64,000 nucleotides of DNA from Manihot esculenta (GCF_001659605.2 NC_035174.2:19196009-19260008), one strand, 5' to 3'. Positions 12,791-24,713 are shown, numbered from the stretch's first letter. A program made the numbers and translations. The notes: generated from the letters alone by a model not told the origin.

Positions 12791-13179
12791 TAACCCCTTT
12801 CACTATGCCCAAATGAAAACAAATAACAATATAAACAATATGCAGTATCGTTAGTTATTCTATATTCTGACTAACTCCCAAATTTATCAAACCAAAATAC
12901 AATAAATCTTCTATTTTGATTTTCATCCACTCTTTGAGGAAATTTATGATTGCATGGTTGATACGGACCTTTTAGTAGGTAAGCTCTGCATACCTGATTT
13001 CTAACATCAGGCGAATACCTCATTATGTTAGGCCGAAATCCTGGGTCAGATGGAATGTTTTTAATATCAACTACTCAATTCTCAATAGTTACTTGTTTAG
13101 GTGAAGTTGATTGAACAGATTGATTCACCGATGATGACGGCGATGCACTTGTTGACTTTCTTTTAAAGAATCACTCCAT
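12791..13179 (-). pseudogene. hAT transposase relic, N-terminal segment
   Basis: A start codon at 13179 is followed by ME-stop-FFKRKS, then SPKQVTIEN-stop, then IPSDPGFRPNIMRYSPDVRN and RAYLLKGPYQPCNHKFPQR. This is the standard start of plant TTF-zinc-finger hAT transposases (MERFFKRKS-like, then the TTF finger). The early stop probably arose from CGA to TGA. The reading breaks at ~12791 where the remnant of element C starts, and resumes at 4437. Confidence 0.8.
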
Positions 13180-13439
13180 CTTTATAATAATACACACAAT
13201 TTAAATACATTAATAATTTAATTTAATGTCTATTATTAAAACTTATTTTTTTAAAAAATAATATTTTATTAATTCATCCATAAAATCATATTTGACCAAA
13301 ATTTAAACTATTACCCTTTAAAAAATATTTAAAATTTATTTAATTTTTTCAATTTTAGTTAGACATAAATTATTAATCATAAAAAATGTATTTAATATTT
13401 ACATATTTTATAAATTTTAATTAGATATAAACTAGAGTC
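13180..13439. other. AT-rich spacer, no gene seen
   Basis: Low-complexity A/T-rich DNA without open frames of note, upstream of the hAT relic. Confidence 0.6.
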
Positions 13440-13677
13440 CTTCTCCCATTGATTTACTCATCTTTTAATTATTGCCTTCTTTTACTCAGTTTTAATTTTA
13501 ATCTACTATCATCTAAAACAAACCTCCTTTTTATTTTACTTTTATTTGCCCAAGTTATAGTTAGAAGAGTCCTTAGTGTCAAATCTTTATGGTTCGATCC
13601 TATTGCCAATATCCACAAGTTATTTTTATTGATTGATAATAGGTTTATTTTTGTATGGTTTCGACAACCGCTATCAA
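13440..13677 (-). repeat. Fragment related to the solo-LTR-like element at 1918-3455
   Basis: Read on the minus strand from 13677 it begins TGATAGCGGTTGTCGAAACC and continues with CAAAAATAA, a run of spacer, and a GATCGAA block. The insertion at 1918 begins TGACTATGCGGTTATCGAGACC with the same spacing of these blocks. The open frames on both strands here are not supported as genes. Confidence 0.5.
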
Positions 13678-13683
13678 TAAGAT

Positions 13684-15590
13684 AATGGAAATCTAATAAC
13701 AAATACAATAATATAAAATAACAAAGATAAGATAATATAGTTAAGCAACTAGTAGATAAATATAATACATTTGTTATAGATTTGGTCTATCCGTTATCCA
13801 TAATATTACTCCTCTCCTAGAAAAAGAGTTTGTCCTTAATTTCAAATTCTAGATATAGTGATATAGCATTTGATCCTCCTATTCCTCTACTCCCAGCTAA
13901 AATAATTTCTTACTTTGATAAAATCTTAATTTTTAACTCAAGCATATTGCCCATATTAGTGCCAAGTGGTTCCTTTGTAACCTCAAAATAAACCATTGTG
14001 ATTGTGCGGTGGGCTAGGAAATTATCTTCCATCCACTACTCTCTGATTATTGTTTGTAGCTAGATGCTTGTACTAGATTCATGACAATCATTTTCTTTAC
14101 TTCTGTTTGAGTATCCGTTATATATTTAATTTGAAGACCCTTATTTAGAATACTACTACTACATATACTTGCATCCAAGTTTTTGTTGCTACCGTCATTG
14201 ATAATACTTGGAAAATTTTGAAACTTCGAGACATAATTTGTATCCAAGACTAGAATTGAGAAATCATAGTGCTCATCCAAGCTTCTAGCCATAATAATCC
14301 TGCCTCATTTTATGCTTGCATTTCGTAAAGTAAGGATTTCAGTTCCTCACCTAAGTTTATTGGATCTCCCATGACGATTTCTTTTTATATTAATTTGTTA
14401 GGATCTTGAGCCATGGATCGCGTTACGAGATAATTGTTAGAGAAGGAGCTCATTAGGGGGGAGCTCTTAATACCTCAAACTCAATATTGAGAGAGTCTTA
14501 AATCTCAATTGTGTTTGTAATTTTTCTACTTGCTTTATTGAATAAAAATAAACCTCTTATATAGTGGAGACTTATATAATTATAGTATTTCTAATTTGAG
14601 TAGAAGTCTAATACAAATAATTATTAGAAAAGAAACTCATAAGATAAGATAAGATAATAGAGATAAGAAGTTAGTAGATAAAGATAATATATTTGTTATG
14701 GATTTAGTCTATCTTTATTCCATAACTTTTCTTCCTTTCTATAAAAAGAGCTTGTCTTCAAACTTAAATTTTAGCTGGTGAACTTTTTAATGAGTAGATA
14801 AGATTCCTTCATAATCTCAAAATGAACAATTGCATATTGTCTGGTGGACCAAAAAATTATCTTCCATCCATTACTTTTCACCAGTTGTTGATTGCAGTCT
14901 GATTTTTGTACTAGATTCATAGTAATCATCTTCCTTGCTTCTATCTGAGTATCAATTATGTCTTTAATTTGAAGTCCTTTATTTGAAATAATATTACTGC
15001 TACCGCTACTTGCACCCAAGTCTTTGTTGCAACTGTCATTAGGATTACTTGGAAATTTTTGAAACTATCAAGACATATTTTGTATTTGTGACTAGAATTA
15101 AGCAGTCATAGCGTCCATCCTTACTTTTAGCCTCACTAGTGTAGAATCATTTTGTGCTTGCATTTCGCAAAGTAAGGATTTAGTTCCTTATTTGAGTTTT
15201 TTGGATCTCCTATGAAGATTGGTTCTGATACCAGTTTGTTATGGTTTTGAGTGACGGATGCGTCACAGGATGATAGATGGAAAGGAGATCATCAGAGGGA
15301 ACTCTTAACACTTCAAACTTGTTGATGGGAAAGTCTTAAATTTTAATTTATTTATATTTTTTTTATTTATTTTATTGAATAAAAATCAACCCTTATATAG
15401 TGGATATTCATACAATCATGATACTTCTAATTAGACTAAAGTCTAATACTCACAATTATTAGATAAGAAACTTTTAAGATAAAATAATAAAAATTTAATA
15501 ACAAATAAGATAAAATAATAAAGATAAGAAACTCGTAGATAATCATAATATATTTGTTTGAATTTGGTATATGTCTTATTTATAAGAGTA
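13684..15590 (-). mobile_element. Tandem TRIM-like array, LTR-INT-LTR-INT-LTR
   Basis: Three related ~330-bp blocks (about 13684-13800, truncated; 14396-14722; 15237 to ~15585) alternate with two related internal blocks (13801-14395 and 14723-15236). The full blocks start TGTTAGG/TGTTATGG and end ...CCA on the plus strand. The second internal block ends in TCTGATACCA, so on the minus strand a TGGTATCAGA primer site sits by the right-hand block. The internal blocks share a short diverged reading (LQIK.I.DTQ...KKMI.MNLVQ), perhaps a gag remnant. Divergence between copies is large, so the array is old. Confidence 0.65.
15224..15233 (-). other. Primer-binding-site-like sequence of the TRIM array
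   Basis: The minus strand reads TGGTATCAGA three bases from the LTR-like block that begins at 15237. It supports minus-strand orientation and retroelement origin. The matching position in the other internal block (near 14385) is degraded. Confidence 0.6.
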
Positions 15591-16349
15591 ACTTGATCGT
15601 GATGCTTTATTACAATAGATAAATCGAATACTGCTCAATCTTTGTGAGGTGTTTAAGTGGTTTGTTAGCGAAAGTGTCAATGCAAGGACGGTTGTCACAA
15701 GATGGTGGAGAGTTTATTAGGCATTTCAGCCTTGGTATCATCATCACCTTTTCTATTTTTATTATTTTTAAATTTTTTTAATGTAACTTTGTTAAAAACT
15801 ATTATAATGTTATTAAGAATATAAATTTTAATTTATTTTATGTTAATTTAATCTAAATCTATTTAATTTAGAGGTGTTTGATTGGGGTTAAACTCAAATA
15901 TAATTTTAAAAAATTATTAGTAATTTAGGTTTTTTCAATAACAATTTTAAATATAATATTTATTTTTTTTAACTATTTAAAAGTTGACAAAGTGAATTAT
16001 AAAATATTATTTTTTATAATATTTAACTGATTAATACTAAAATAAGTATAAAAAAGGGTTAATATTATCGAACAAATATTTAATATTTATAAATAAAAAA
16101 AGTTATTTATAATAAATAAAAAGTCATATATAATGTATATTTTTATTATTTGTGATTTATTTATTATTTTAAAATTATATATATAAATTTGAGTTTTGAA
16201 AATAGAACATCTTTTAACATTCGTGAAGAAATGTATTAAAGGGTCTGACGTGAATGTAATTATATTAAAAATAACATAAAAAATTAAATTTTAATATTTT
16301 TTTAATTAATATATTTAATAATTTTATTCTCAACCACAACTGCAATAAA
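15591..16349. other. AT-rich spacer, no gene seen
   Basis: Long A/T runs with no coding region. Its last bases, AATAC at 16350-16354, are the target duplicated by element D. Confidence 0.6.
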
Positions 16350-16354
16350 AATAC

Positions 16355-16858
16355 TGATGACAGCTGGTTTTCATCACCCCGGTTTGGGGCTGGGCCCATG
16401 ACAATAGCCCATTATCTGGAGGCCTTCAAGTCTCCCACATGAATCAGGTCCGGTCCGCTCAGCTTTAAGACCGAGCTCCAGCTATATTCCTCAAACAGGC
16501 CGACCCAGTCCACACGGCCTATCAGACAGATCCTATCTGGGCTCAACTTTAATCCAATCTTCGGGTCCAACTCAGAATCAGGAAGTGGATCGACCCGTCT
16601 GTCTTGTGGGTCCATCCCCATGCGCGCCCGGAGGGAATCAGAGGCCATTATGCATGGGGCAGGAATCTGATATCCTCGTACGATCGTATCAGTATGGCAG
16701 AGACAGGTGGTCCAATAGAAGCCGGGCCGTTACACGTCACTGACAGGCAATGGAAACAGATAAAAGGAAGAAACATTCTCTTCTTGAGGGCCCCCCTTTT
16801 TTCTAGCTAAGCTTACAAACCCATTGTAAAACCCTATTTTCTGGATCTCAGATCACCA
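16355..16858 (+). repeat. 5' LTR of element D (504 bp)
   Basis: The block matches 23791-24291 along its length with scattered substitutions, for example near 16363 and 16480. It carries a putative TATA-like GATAAAAGGAAG near 16758 upstream of the leader. A sequence AGTAGCGCTGTCTGTGG directly follows the end and may be the primer-binding site; the tRNA is not identified. Confidence 0.85.
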
Positions 16859-16937
16859 AGTAGCGCTGTCTGTGGAAAACGAAGGAGATCTTTTCATCAC
16901 CGGAGTTCCACTCTAAACAAACCCACTGAGATCCACG

Positions 16938-18632
16938 ATGGCTAATCACAATAAAAACAACAATTTTAACACTCCTAATGACCTGAGCTCTACCCAAGAG
17001 GGGCAGCAGTTCTCTTTTTCCAGTCCTACAACTCCAAACAATCAACCACCCATCCCTTTCAACCCCTCGCCAAGCCCGGCGGGGAATGTATCCGCCGCTG
17101 CCTTGTCCAACCAGGACCTCCAAACCATCGCTCTCCAGTTACAAAAGACCGCCCACTGGCTGGGGCAGATAATGCAACAACGGGGCCTCAGCACCCCAGT
17201 ACAGGTGTTACCGGTGGTGGAAGAGCCCCGGACCAACGAACCTCAGCCTACCTTTAACCATCCCCGAACTGTCAGCCAAGAAACTGGAGACGGGGGGAGA
17301 AGAGCCGGAGAAGAGGAAGAGCCGGAAGCTCGAGTTCACAGAAGGAGGGTGAGGGAGCTGATAGAGAATGATGAAGTTGATAGCTATTCTGCCGGAACCA
17401 CCGGAAGAATAGGGAGCGAGACATGGGAGGAGGAAGGTCGCGCGGAGAAGAGGCCCAGGCAGGAAGAAGAGAGCGTAGACCAAAAGCTGCAGAAGATGAG
17501 AGAATAACTTTTGGCTGAGTTAGGGGCGAAGGACCCCAGCCAAACTCTTCTGCCTACATCTTCACCCTTCTCAAAGTGGGTACAGCAGGAGACCGTCCCG
17601 AAGAAATTTATGATGCCACCTATGGCGGCGTACGACGAAGCTGGAAACCCCCGGGAGCACGTCTTGAACTACAAGACTTTCATGGAGCTGCAGACTTTGT
17701 CAGATGCCTTGATGTGCAAGGTATTCCCGACGACGCTCTCGGGGCCAGTACGGGCATGGTTCAACAACCTTGAGACCGGAAGCATTAGAAGCTTTGGAGA
17801 TCTGGCCACTCGCTTCATTAGCCGGTTCATCGCCGGGGTGCCTGCAGACAGAAAGATGAGTTACTTACAAACAGTTAGGCAGAGAAGGGATGAATCGCTC
17901 AGGGAGTACGTTGCCCGTTTCAATACGGAGGCCTTGCAAATTCCCGAGCTGGATGAGGGTAGAGCAGTGGAGGCTATGCAGAAAGGGACGACTTCGCCCG
18001 AGTTCTTTGGCTCGTTGAGCAGGAAGCCTCCTACCTCACTGGCCGAGCTGATGAAGAGGGCAGAGAAGTACATCAGGCAGTATGATGCCTTGGTGACAAG
18101 CAGATTTGCCAGAGGAGAGACGGATAAGGGGAAATCCCCGGAGGAAAGGAGGCCGGAGAGGCACGAGAAGAAACACGACAAGAAACCTGAACTTTACAGA
18201 CAACCATGGGAGAGAAGGGACCAAAGACTCCCCCCTCCTCGGGCCTCAGAATAGAAGACACTTCCCCCATGGGTTCTAGAGAAGCCGACCCCACTCAATG
18301 CCTCCCGAGCCAAAGTGCTCATGGCCGTCCAAGACAAGGAATTCCTACAATGGTCCAGACCCCTGAGAACTGAAGCGGACCAGTGAAATCCTGACAAATA
18401 CTGTCAGTATCATCGCACACACGGCCACGACACCAATAACTGCTTCCAGTTGATTGCTAAGATCGAGAGGCTAATAAAGAAGGGACACCTCAAGAACTTT
18501 GTGAAGAAACCGGTGGGACAAAGGCCTCAGCTGAATCCAGCAGTGCAAACACTCAGGAGAATGGGAGCAGGGCCGGTGAATGATGGGTCCAGTGGGACCA
18601 TCAACATGATCGTTGGAGGAACAGAAGGATGA
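16938..18632 (+). pseudogene. gag relic of element D
   Basis: The start codon opens MANHNKNNN and the frame runs with stops at 17505, 18252 and 18385. The retrotransposon-gag block lies at 17650-18070 (AWFNNLETGSIRSFGDLATRF; SYLQTVRQRRDESLREYV; abbreviated to key parts), followed by a charged linker. A C-x2-H-x3-G-H-x4-C finger, CQYHRTHGHDTNNC, follows at about 18405-18445 and then INMIVGG, which in full elements leads into the protease. Here it stops at 18632 and no pol follows. Gag in this family coats the RNA and forms the particle. The in-frame stops make it non-functional as one protein. Confidence 0.8.
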
Positions 18633-18803
18633 ATGAGCCGGTGAAGCAGAAGAGGTACTTCCCTTAGAATATTTGTAAAAAGAAATTCTTGTACTATAAA
18701 AACACGAATGAATGGAATAACACCACCTTATGACAATGCAATGATTATCTCTATTACTGTGAGTATTAACTCCCTCAGAAAAAAAAAAGAACAGATATCA
18801 AAA
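18633..18803 (+). other. Short non-coding stretch between gag relic and minisatellite
   Basis: No open frame; it ends in an A-rich run at 18780-18790. Confidence 0.5.
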
Positions 18804-19917
18804 GACCTCCTTGAGACATAGAGACCTCCTGGAGGTAGAAGACCGAGATCCCCAAGATCTCCCGGATTCAAGACCAGGATCCCCAAGATCTCCTGGCATC
18901 AGAAGACCTCCTTGAGACATAGAGAACTCCTGGAGGTAGAAGACTGGGATCCCCAAGATCTCCCGGATTCAAGACCAGGATCCCCAAGATCTCCTGGCAT
19001 CAGAAGACCTCCTTGAGACATATAGACCTCCTGAAGGTAGAAGACCGGGATTCCCAAGATCTCCGGGATTCAAGACCAGGATTTCCAAGATCTCTTGGCA
19101 TCAGAAGACCTCCTTGAGACATAGAGACCTCCTGGAGGTAGAAGACCGGGATCCCCAAGATCTCCCGAATTCAAGACCAGGATCCCCAAGATCTCCTAGC
19201 ATTAGAAGACCTCCTTGAGACATAGAGAACTCCTGGAGGTAGAAGACCGGGATCCCCAAGATCTCTCGGATTCAAGACCAGGATCCCCAAGATCTCCTGG
19301 CATCAGAAGACCTCCTTGAAACATAGAGACCTCCTGGAGGTAGAAGACCGGGATCCCCAAGATCTCCCGGATTCAAGACTAGGATCCCCAAGATCTCCTG
19401 GCATCAGAAGACCTCCTTGAGACATAGAGACCTCATGGAGATAGAAGACCGGGATCCCCAAGATCTCCCGGATTCAAGACCAGGATCCCCAAGATCTCCT
19501 GGCATCAGAAGACCTCACTGAGACATAGAGACCTCAGGGGGTACAAGACTGGGATCCCCAAGATCTCTCGGTAACAACACCAAACTAAGACATAGAGACC
19601 TCAGGGAGGTGAAAGACCAGGATCCCCAAGATCTCCTGGCATCAGAAGACCTCACTGAGACATAGAGACCTCAAGGGGTACAAGACCGGGATCCCCAAGA
19701 TCTCCCGGCACCAACACCGAACTGAGACATCGAGACCTCAGGGAGGTGGAAGACCAGGATCCCCAAGATCTCCTAGCATGACAAGACCGGGATCCCCAAG
19801 ATCTCTCGGCACCAACACCGAACTGAGACATCAAGACCTCAGGGAGGTGGAAGACCAGGATCCCCAAGATCTCCTAGCACGACGAGACCGGGATCCCCAA
19901 GATCTCCCGGCACCAAA
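18804..19917 (+). repeat. 101-bp minisatellite inside element D
   Basis: Repeat starts (GACCTCCTTGAGACATAGAG or close variants) fall at 18804, 18905, 19006, 19107, 19208, 19309, 19410 and 19511, an exact 101-bp period. Each unit contains two sub-repeats built on GGATCCCCAAGATCTCC. After 19511 the units change to a longer variant with CACCAACACCGAACTGAGACAT-type segments and continue to about 19917. BamHI- and BglII-like GGATCC/AGATCT words recur in every unit. Confidence 0.9.
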
Positions 19918-21043
19918 TGGCCGGAACCCCCAAGGACTCCCGGTGTCAAGCGCACAAAGAACTCACAGCTTCGATCTCCCACGTAAGATAGGGCCCTGAG
20001 TCACCAAACGAAAAATTAAAATCCGACCTCCCCCAAGGAGCTCGGGCCCTAAGGAGAAGAGACTCTGACCTCACACGATAGCCAAAAGAGGTAAAGTGTC
20101 GTGTCGACCTCAAGAAGATACTAAAGCAGAAATAAAAAGTCTAAGTCCGAACTCAGATTACAGGCTGGTAAGATTCCAACCTCAAAATTGGACGACTGGC
20201 ACTAAACCAGTTCGACTAGCCTAGGCGAAGACCCAAGCAGCAAAGGGCCCGGCAGAGACATACTCGAAAACTAAAATTAAAAAGACAAAGACAACAAAAG
20301 GCCAAAAGTGCCGACCTGGAAGCACGAACTCGGAAAACCAAGCAACGAAGAAGAACCAAGCTCAGAAAGCTCAAAGAAAAAAATGAAGATAACAAACCTC
20401 TCATGAGCTGAAAGGAAGTTCAACGGTGTGAGCAGATAAGAAACAGAACTGAAAAGAAGAAGATCAACCCTGCTTGAAAGAGGTACATAATCCTTTTTAC
20501 TTCAGTCGTATAAAGGCTACACGCCTGAGCTCGTACATATAAAATAATGGAAAGAAAGTTGAAGATATTAAGTCAGCTGTTAAAAATTGAGCTCATAGTA
20601 AAGACCTAATAAGATTGAAATCCATAAAAAAGTACAGCTTGAAGATCTTAGCCTTAAGGCAAATCCAACTCGGAGAAAATTTACAGATAAGAACGCCCTT
20701 GTGAAATTAGAAAAGATTATAAGTCAGAGACTAAGTCTCTTGCTAAGTTTTCAGCCCTAATTAACTGAGGGGCAAGAAAGGAAAGGCGATGTAGTCAATT
20801 CCTTACAAGATTTGTTAGACACTGCCTAAGTGTTCTATTCTCAAATCTCTAAAATTAAACAAGTCAGACTGTTTAAGCAGAACAAGTAGCTCAGTGAGGA
20901 GGGAAGAATAAGCAGAGGTAAGAACAGCTCAAGTACGAATAAAGCCAGAGAAATAAGTAACAATCAAAATAACTCAAAATACCAACACAACTCGAAAATT
21001 AAATTTCATTAAAAAGAAAAGAAATTACAATATACTTTACAGT
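19918..21043. other. Element D internal non-coding region
   Basis: Mixed-composition DNA with no supported gene on either strand, between the minisatellite and the antisense gene relic. Confidence 0.5.
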
Positions 21044-23548
21044 CTACTCTACTGAAGGAAAAATAGTCCTTAAAGGACTTACATGTCTAGGGGCATTATC
21101 ATCTGCATTATCCCCTGTACTATCTACACTTACATTACTGTCTATGGGAGGCCCAGCACCTTCTGGCTCAGACCCCCCAGTACCCACAAAAGTCACAATC
21201 TCTTGCCCTGGAGGCCTAGCATCTCCATCTCCCAGCTCGGCGCCTACCTCAGAAGGCCCAACTGCAGTGCGAGGAGCCCCTTTGGGCAAAGGCCTGTCGT
21301 CCTCCCCGTAAAGCACCTCCTCGCCATCAGAGTCTTCCTCTACAGCTCGGAGTTCAGCCAACGGGATAGAGGGAGAGTATCTGGCTGTCCTCAGACCTCT
21401 ATTATACCCAGAGACGAACATGCGGAAGCCCTTATTCCATATGGCAGTTTTCATTTCATCAGAGCCTTGGAACTCCGCAAGTCGCTTCTCACAGGCCTCA
21501 GCTATCTTGGCTTTAAATTCAGAAGAACTTTTATAATCCTGGAGGCGAGCTTCACAGGCCTGCTCGATCTCTTTTTTCAGCTCGGGAGACTCTTTATACT
21601 CCATCAGACGCCTCTCACACTCCAGCTGGACCCTGTCTTCAGCGAGTCTGGCATCCTCGAGCAGGGCTGAACATCTATGCTCCAAATTCTCGACCTCATG
21701 ACAGAGTTTTTAATTGAGAAGTTTAGATTCCTCTGCCGCCGAGGCCAGATCTCTGATGCGATCTGAACTCTTACTCAACTCCTGCTCGAGAACCTCGACC
21801 CGAGCTAGTGCCCCCTCCTTCTGGACCTCCACCTTGTTAAGACGAGCCCGGACTCCCTCGAAATCATCCTTCAAGGCCTCATACTGATGCTGGGCCTCGT
21901 CCCTCTGGTTTATAGCCTCGTCCCTTTCATGAAGGGCATCTACCGTGGAGGACAGCTGCTTCAGAACTTCTTCACAGTGGACTTCAGCAGCAGCTGCCCT
22001 CTCGTCAGACTCTTTAAGAACCCTCCGAGCGTGAGACAACTCCGCCTCTAGGGACCTAGAATGCTCTCGAGCTGCCGCAAGGTTGCACCTGGCATCACTG
22101 GTCGTAGACAGGTTCTCCTCCAGACGCGCCTCCTCGATCCGGCGATCAACAGATTCTCAGAGAGAGAGGTCACGAGCGTCCACCTCCATGAAGAGGCCCA
22201 TCACCTAGTACAAAAAGAGAAAACTGTCAGAACAAAGAAACAAAGAAAATTGGAATACGAGCAGAAATCTGAATGAACAACTTACCATCAGGAGCATCTC
22301 CCTAATCCTATCTCCGAGCTCCCCTCGAGGTAGAGACCGGAAGGCTGCCTGCTCTCGTGTGAAGCCAGCCAAATGGTCGGTCAAAGCAAGCAGCGGGGAC
22401 TTCAAGCCCCACATCAGAAGCGTCCACAGGAGGAAGGGCGAGATCCGTCCTCGCCAGCCCGGCGTCCTCAGTAGAAGAGCGTCGAGGCCGGGGGGCTTGA
22501 GAGGACTGGTGAGTCGAGCTCGATCTGCTGCGACTAGAGGGCTGAGATGACTTACTACGTCGGGAGCTTAGCCTAGGAGCTTGTGAGGAGACCAGAGGAG
22601 GAGGAGGTCGGGTAACCGATCTGGAAGAAATAACCTCGGCCACCCTTTGAGTAGCCTCCCTTACGGATTGCCCAGCCAGGAGGGCATCCAAAGCAATGTC
22701 CATGCTCTCCCGGGACAGTATGAGATACTTGGGAGGCTTAATCTGATCCATCTTTACCTCGGAGGCTACAAAATTAAAAATCAAAGCAAATCAGAACAGT
22801 TCTCAGCAAAGATCGCGTAAGCAAAAACTAACACAGGCAGATAGAATAAGATACCCGCGTCTTTAATATCCCTAAGGTTGGACGAGTACAAGCACTTTTC
22901 GACGTCATACTTCCTATCCACAGAAGTCAGTTGAAGGAATCTGACCTGCTCGGTAAGGCCCAACTGGGGCAGGTCATTGCAACCCAGAGAGACATCCTCC
23001 CAGGCAAGATCGAGCTCCCAAGCCAACCCCGTATTCTTCTTCAACTCCACCACTAGAAACCCCTCTACCCAGCCCTTGATGGAGTCTTTATAACCCGTGA
23101 AAATGGATAACCCTCCGCGAGGGGCAAAGTAATAAAATTTCTGGCTCGCTTTGATTAGCCTGAAGAAGCTGACGAACAGGTGAACCGTGGGTGTAAACCC
23201 CCAGCTCAGACACACAGATTCAAAGCAAGACATGAAAAGAATGGAGTTAGGGGTTAGCATTTGAGGGGTGATCTCGAAATACTGGAAGACCTCTTTGAAG
23301 AAAGGAGAAAAGGGGAAGGACAGACCGTACTCCCTTTGTTTGATGAAGAAGACTAGACTAACGTCCCTTTGAGGGTCGATTAGGCTAGGGGGAGAAGGAT
23401 CAGGAAGAACGATCCTCTCATTCCGGTAAGGAGCCATGATGTGATAAAGAGGGGTATCCAGGTATTCCCTAGAGATGAAATTCCTAATGTTAGACGGGGT
23501 GATGCTAGACTCCTGGTTGACGACATCGGGGAGACTAGAACTATCCAT
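21044..23548 (-). pseudogene. Antisense spliced accessory gene relic of element D (gypsy-type transposon/coiled-coil protein)
   Basis: Exon 1 runs 23548-22855, from MDSSSLPDVV, with a block around REYGLSFPFSPFFKEVF that resembles the 'putative gypsy-type transposon' domain found beside Tat elements. Its end (G|GTATC) and the next start (TTTGTAG at 22766) join in frame to exon 2 (22765-22286): SEVKMDQIKPPKY and a Ser/Arg-rich stretch. A second intron (22285-22205, GT...TACTAG) leads to a long coiled coil and an acidic tail ending at 21044. Breaks: a frameshift near 22400 and stops near 22157 and 21710. The original role is unknown. Confidence 0.65.
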
Positions 23549-23790
23549 GGTAAAAGAAGAGGCGTACCTAAAAAGTGATTAGGGCAAATGAGCAGAGGAA
23601 AGCAAAGAGAGCAGTAGAACAGAGAAGAGCCAACGTTCTGGGGAGACTGACGGGAAGTAAAATTTGAAACAATAAAGAGCCGAAAAGATGTTTTGAACAG
23701 TTTTGTCCTTGGGCGACGCGGTCATGATGACTCTCGATATTTACCCCCTCTTCAGTCGGGCAATAACTGACGAGGAGGTAAAGGGGCAAT

Positions 23791-24291
23791 TGATGACCGC
23801 TGGTTTTCGTCAACCCGGTTTGGGGCCGGGCCCATGACAATAGCCCATTATATGGAGGCCTTCAAGTCTCCCACATGAACCAAGTCCGGTTCGCTCAGCT
23901 TTAAGACCGAGCTCCATCTATCTTCCTCATATAGGCCGACCCAGTCCACACGGCCCATCAGACAGATCCTACCTGGGCTCAACTTTAATCCAATCTTCGG
24001 GTCCAACTCAGAATCAGAAAGTGGATCGACCCGTCTGTCTTGTGGGTCCATCCCCATGCGCGCCCGGAGAGAATCAGAGGCCGTTATGCATGGGGCAGAA
24101 ATCTAATATCCTCGTATGATCGTATCAGTATGGCAGAGACAAGTGGCCCAATAGAAGCCGGGCCGTTACACGTCACTGACAGTCAATGGAAACAGATAAA
24201 AGGAAGAAACATTCTCTTCTTGAGGCCCCTTTGTTTTAGCTAAGCTTACAAACCCATTGTAAAACCCTATTTTCTGGATCTCAGATCACCA
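23791..24291 (+). repeat. 3' LTR of element D (501 bp)
   Basis: It starts TGATGACCGCTGG right after the polypurine tract and ends AGATCACCA, followed by the target copy AATAC. Several substitutions versus the 5' LTR show an insertion older than that of element B. Confidence 0.85.
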
Positions 24292-24395
24292 AATACCAAA
24301 TAGAAATGTGATAATAATTGATTGCAAAAACTTATGGCCATAGATTGGTTGTTAGATTTGATACCATAAATTTTGGGGAAGTATTTCATGGTTTC

Positions 24396-24708
24396 TGTTG
24401 AATCACACATCGGTTGTGGAAAGGGGTAATGTGCCCCTTATATGAGGCATAGGCAATCCTTCCCCTTGAGCTAGCTTTTGGGGTGAGTTAGGCCTAGCCC
24501 AAATTTAACATGGTATCAGAACCTCCCCATCCGATGTTGGGCGCCCCATAAATGTGGCACGCACCAGTAAAAAATTCTGGGTGTGAGGGGGTGTGTTGAA
24601 TCCCACATCGGTTGTGGAAATGGATAATGTGCCCCTTATATGAGGCATAGGCAATCTTACCCCTTGAGCTAGCTTTTGGGGTGAGTTAGGCCTGGTCCAA
24701 ATTTAACA
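24396..24708 (+). mobile_element. Complete 313-bp TRIM
   Basis: Two 115-bp terminal repeats (24396-24510 and 24594-24708) begin TGTTGAATC and end AATTTAACA. They enclose only a primer site TGGTATCAGAAC at 24511, an 83-bp core, and a purine-rich GTGTGAGGGGGTG before the second repeat. GTTTC is duplicated at 24391-24395 and 24709-24713. By eye the repeats differ at about seven positions. This is the standard TRIM plan; mobilisation would need proteins from another element. Confidence 0.92.
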
Positions 24709-24713
24709 GTTTC

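Larger units (their letters stand above)
16355..24291 (+). mobile_element. Element D: gag-only, Tat-like gypsy retrotransposon (7.9 kb)
   Basis: LTRs at 16355-16858 and 23791-24291 both start TGATGAC and end AGATCACCA. AATAC flanks the element at 16350-16354 and 24292-24296. Inside are a gag relic (+), a minisatellite, and an antisense spliced accessory gene relic before a polypurine tract (GAGGAGGTAAAGGGGCAA, 23772-23789). No protease, RT or integrase is seen, so the element is non-autonomous. Gag type, PBS-like TAGCGCTGTCTGTGG after the 5' LTR and an antisense gene near the 3' LTR all fit the Tat group; that placement is from memory. Confidence 0.85.

Noticed and set aside
13449..13708. Two opposing ~79-residue frames as a gene pair
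   Set aside because: The stretch is a diverged piece of the LTR-like repeat at 1918-3455; open frames on both strands are incidental.
16938..18632. Translational readthrough of the TAA at 17505 as a gag control signal
   Set aside because: Two more stops follow in the same gene, so simple decay is the better explanation.
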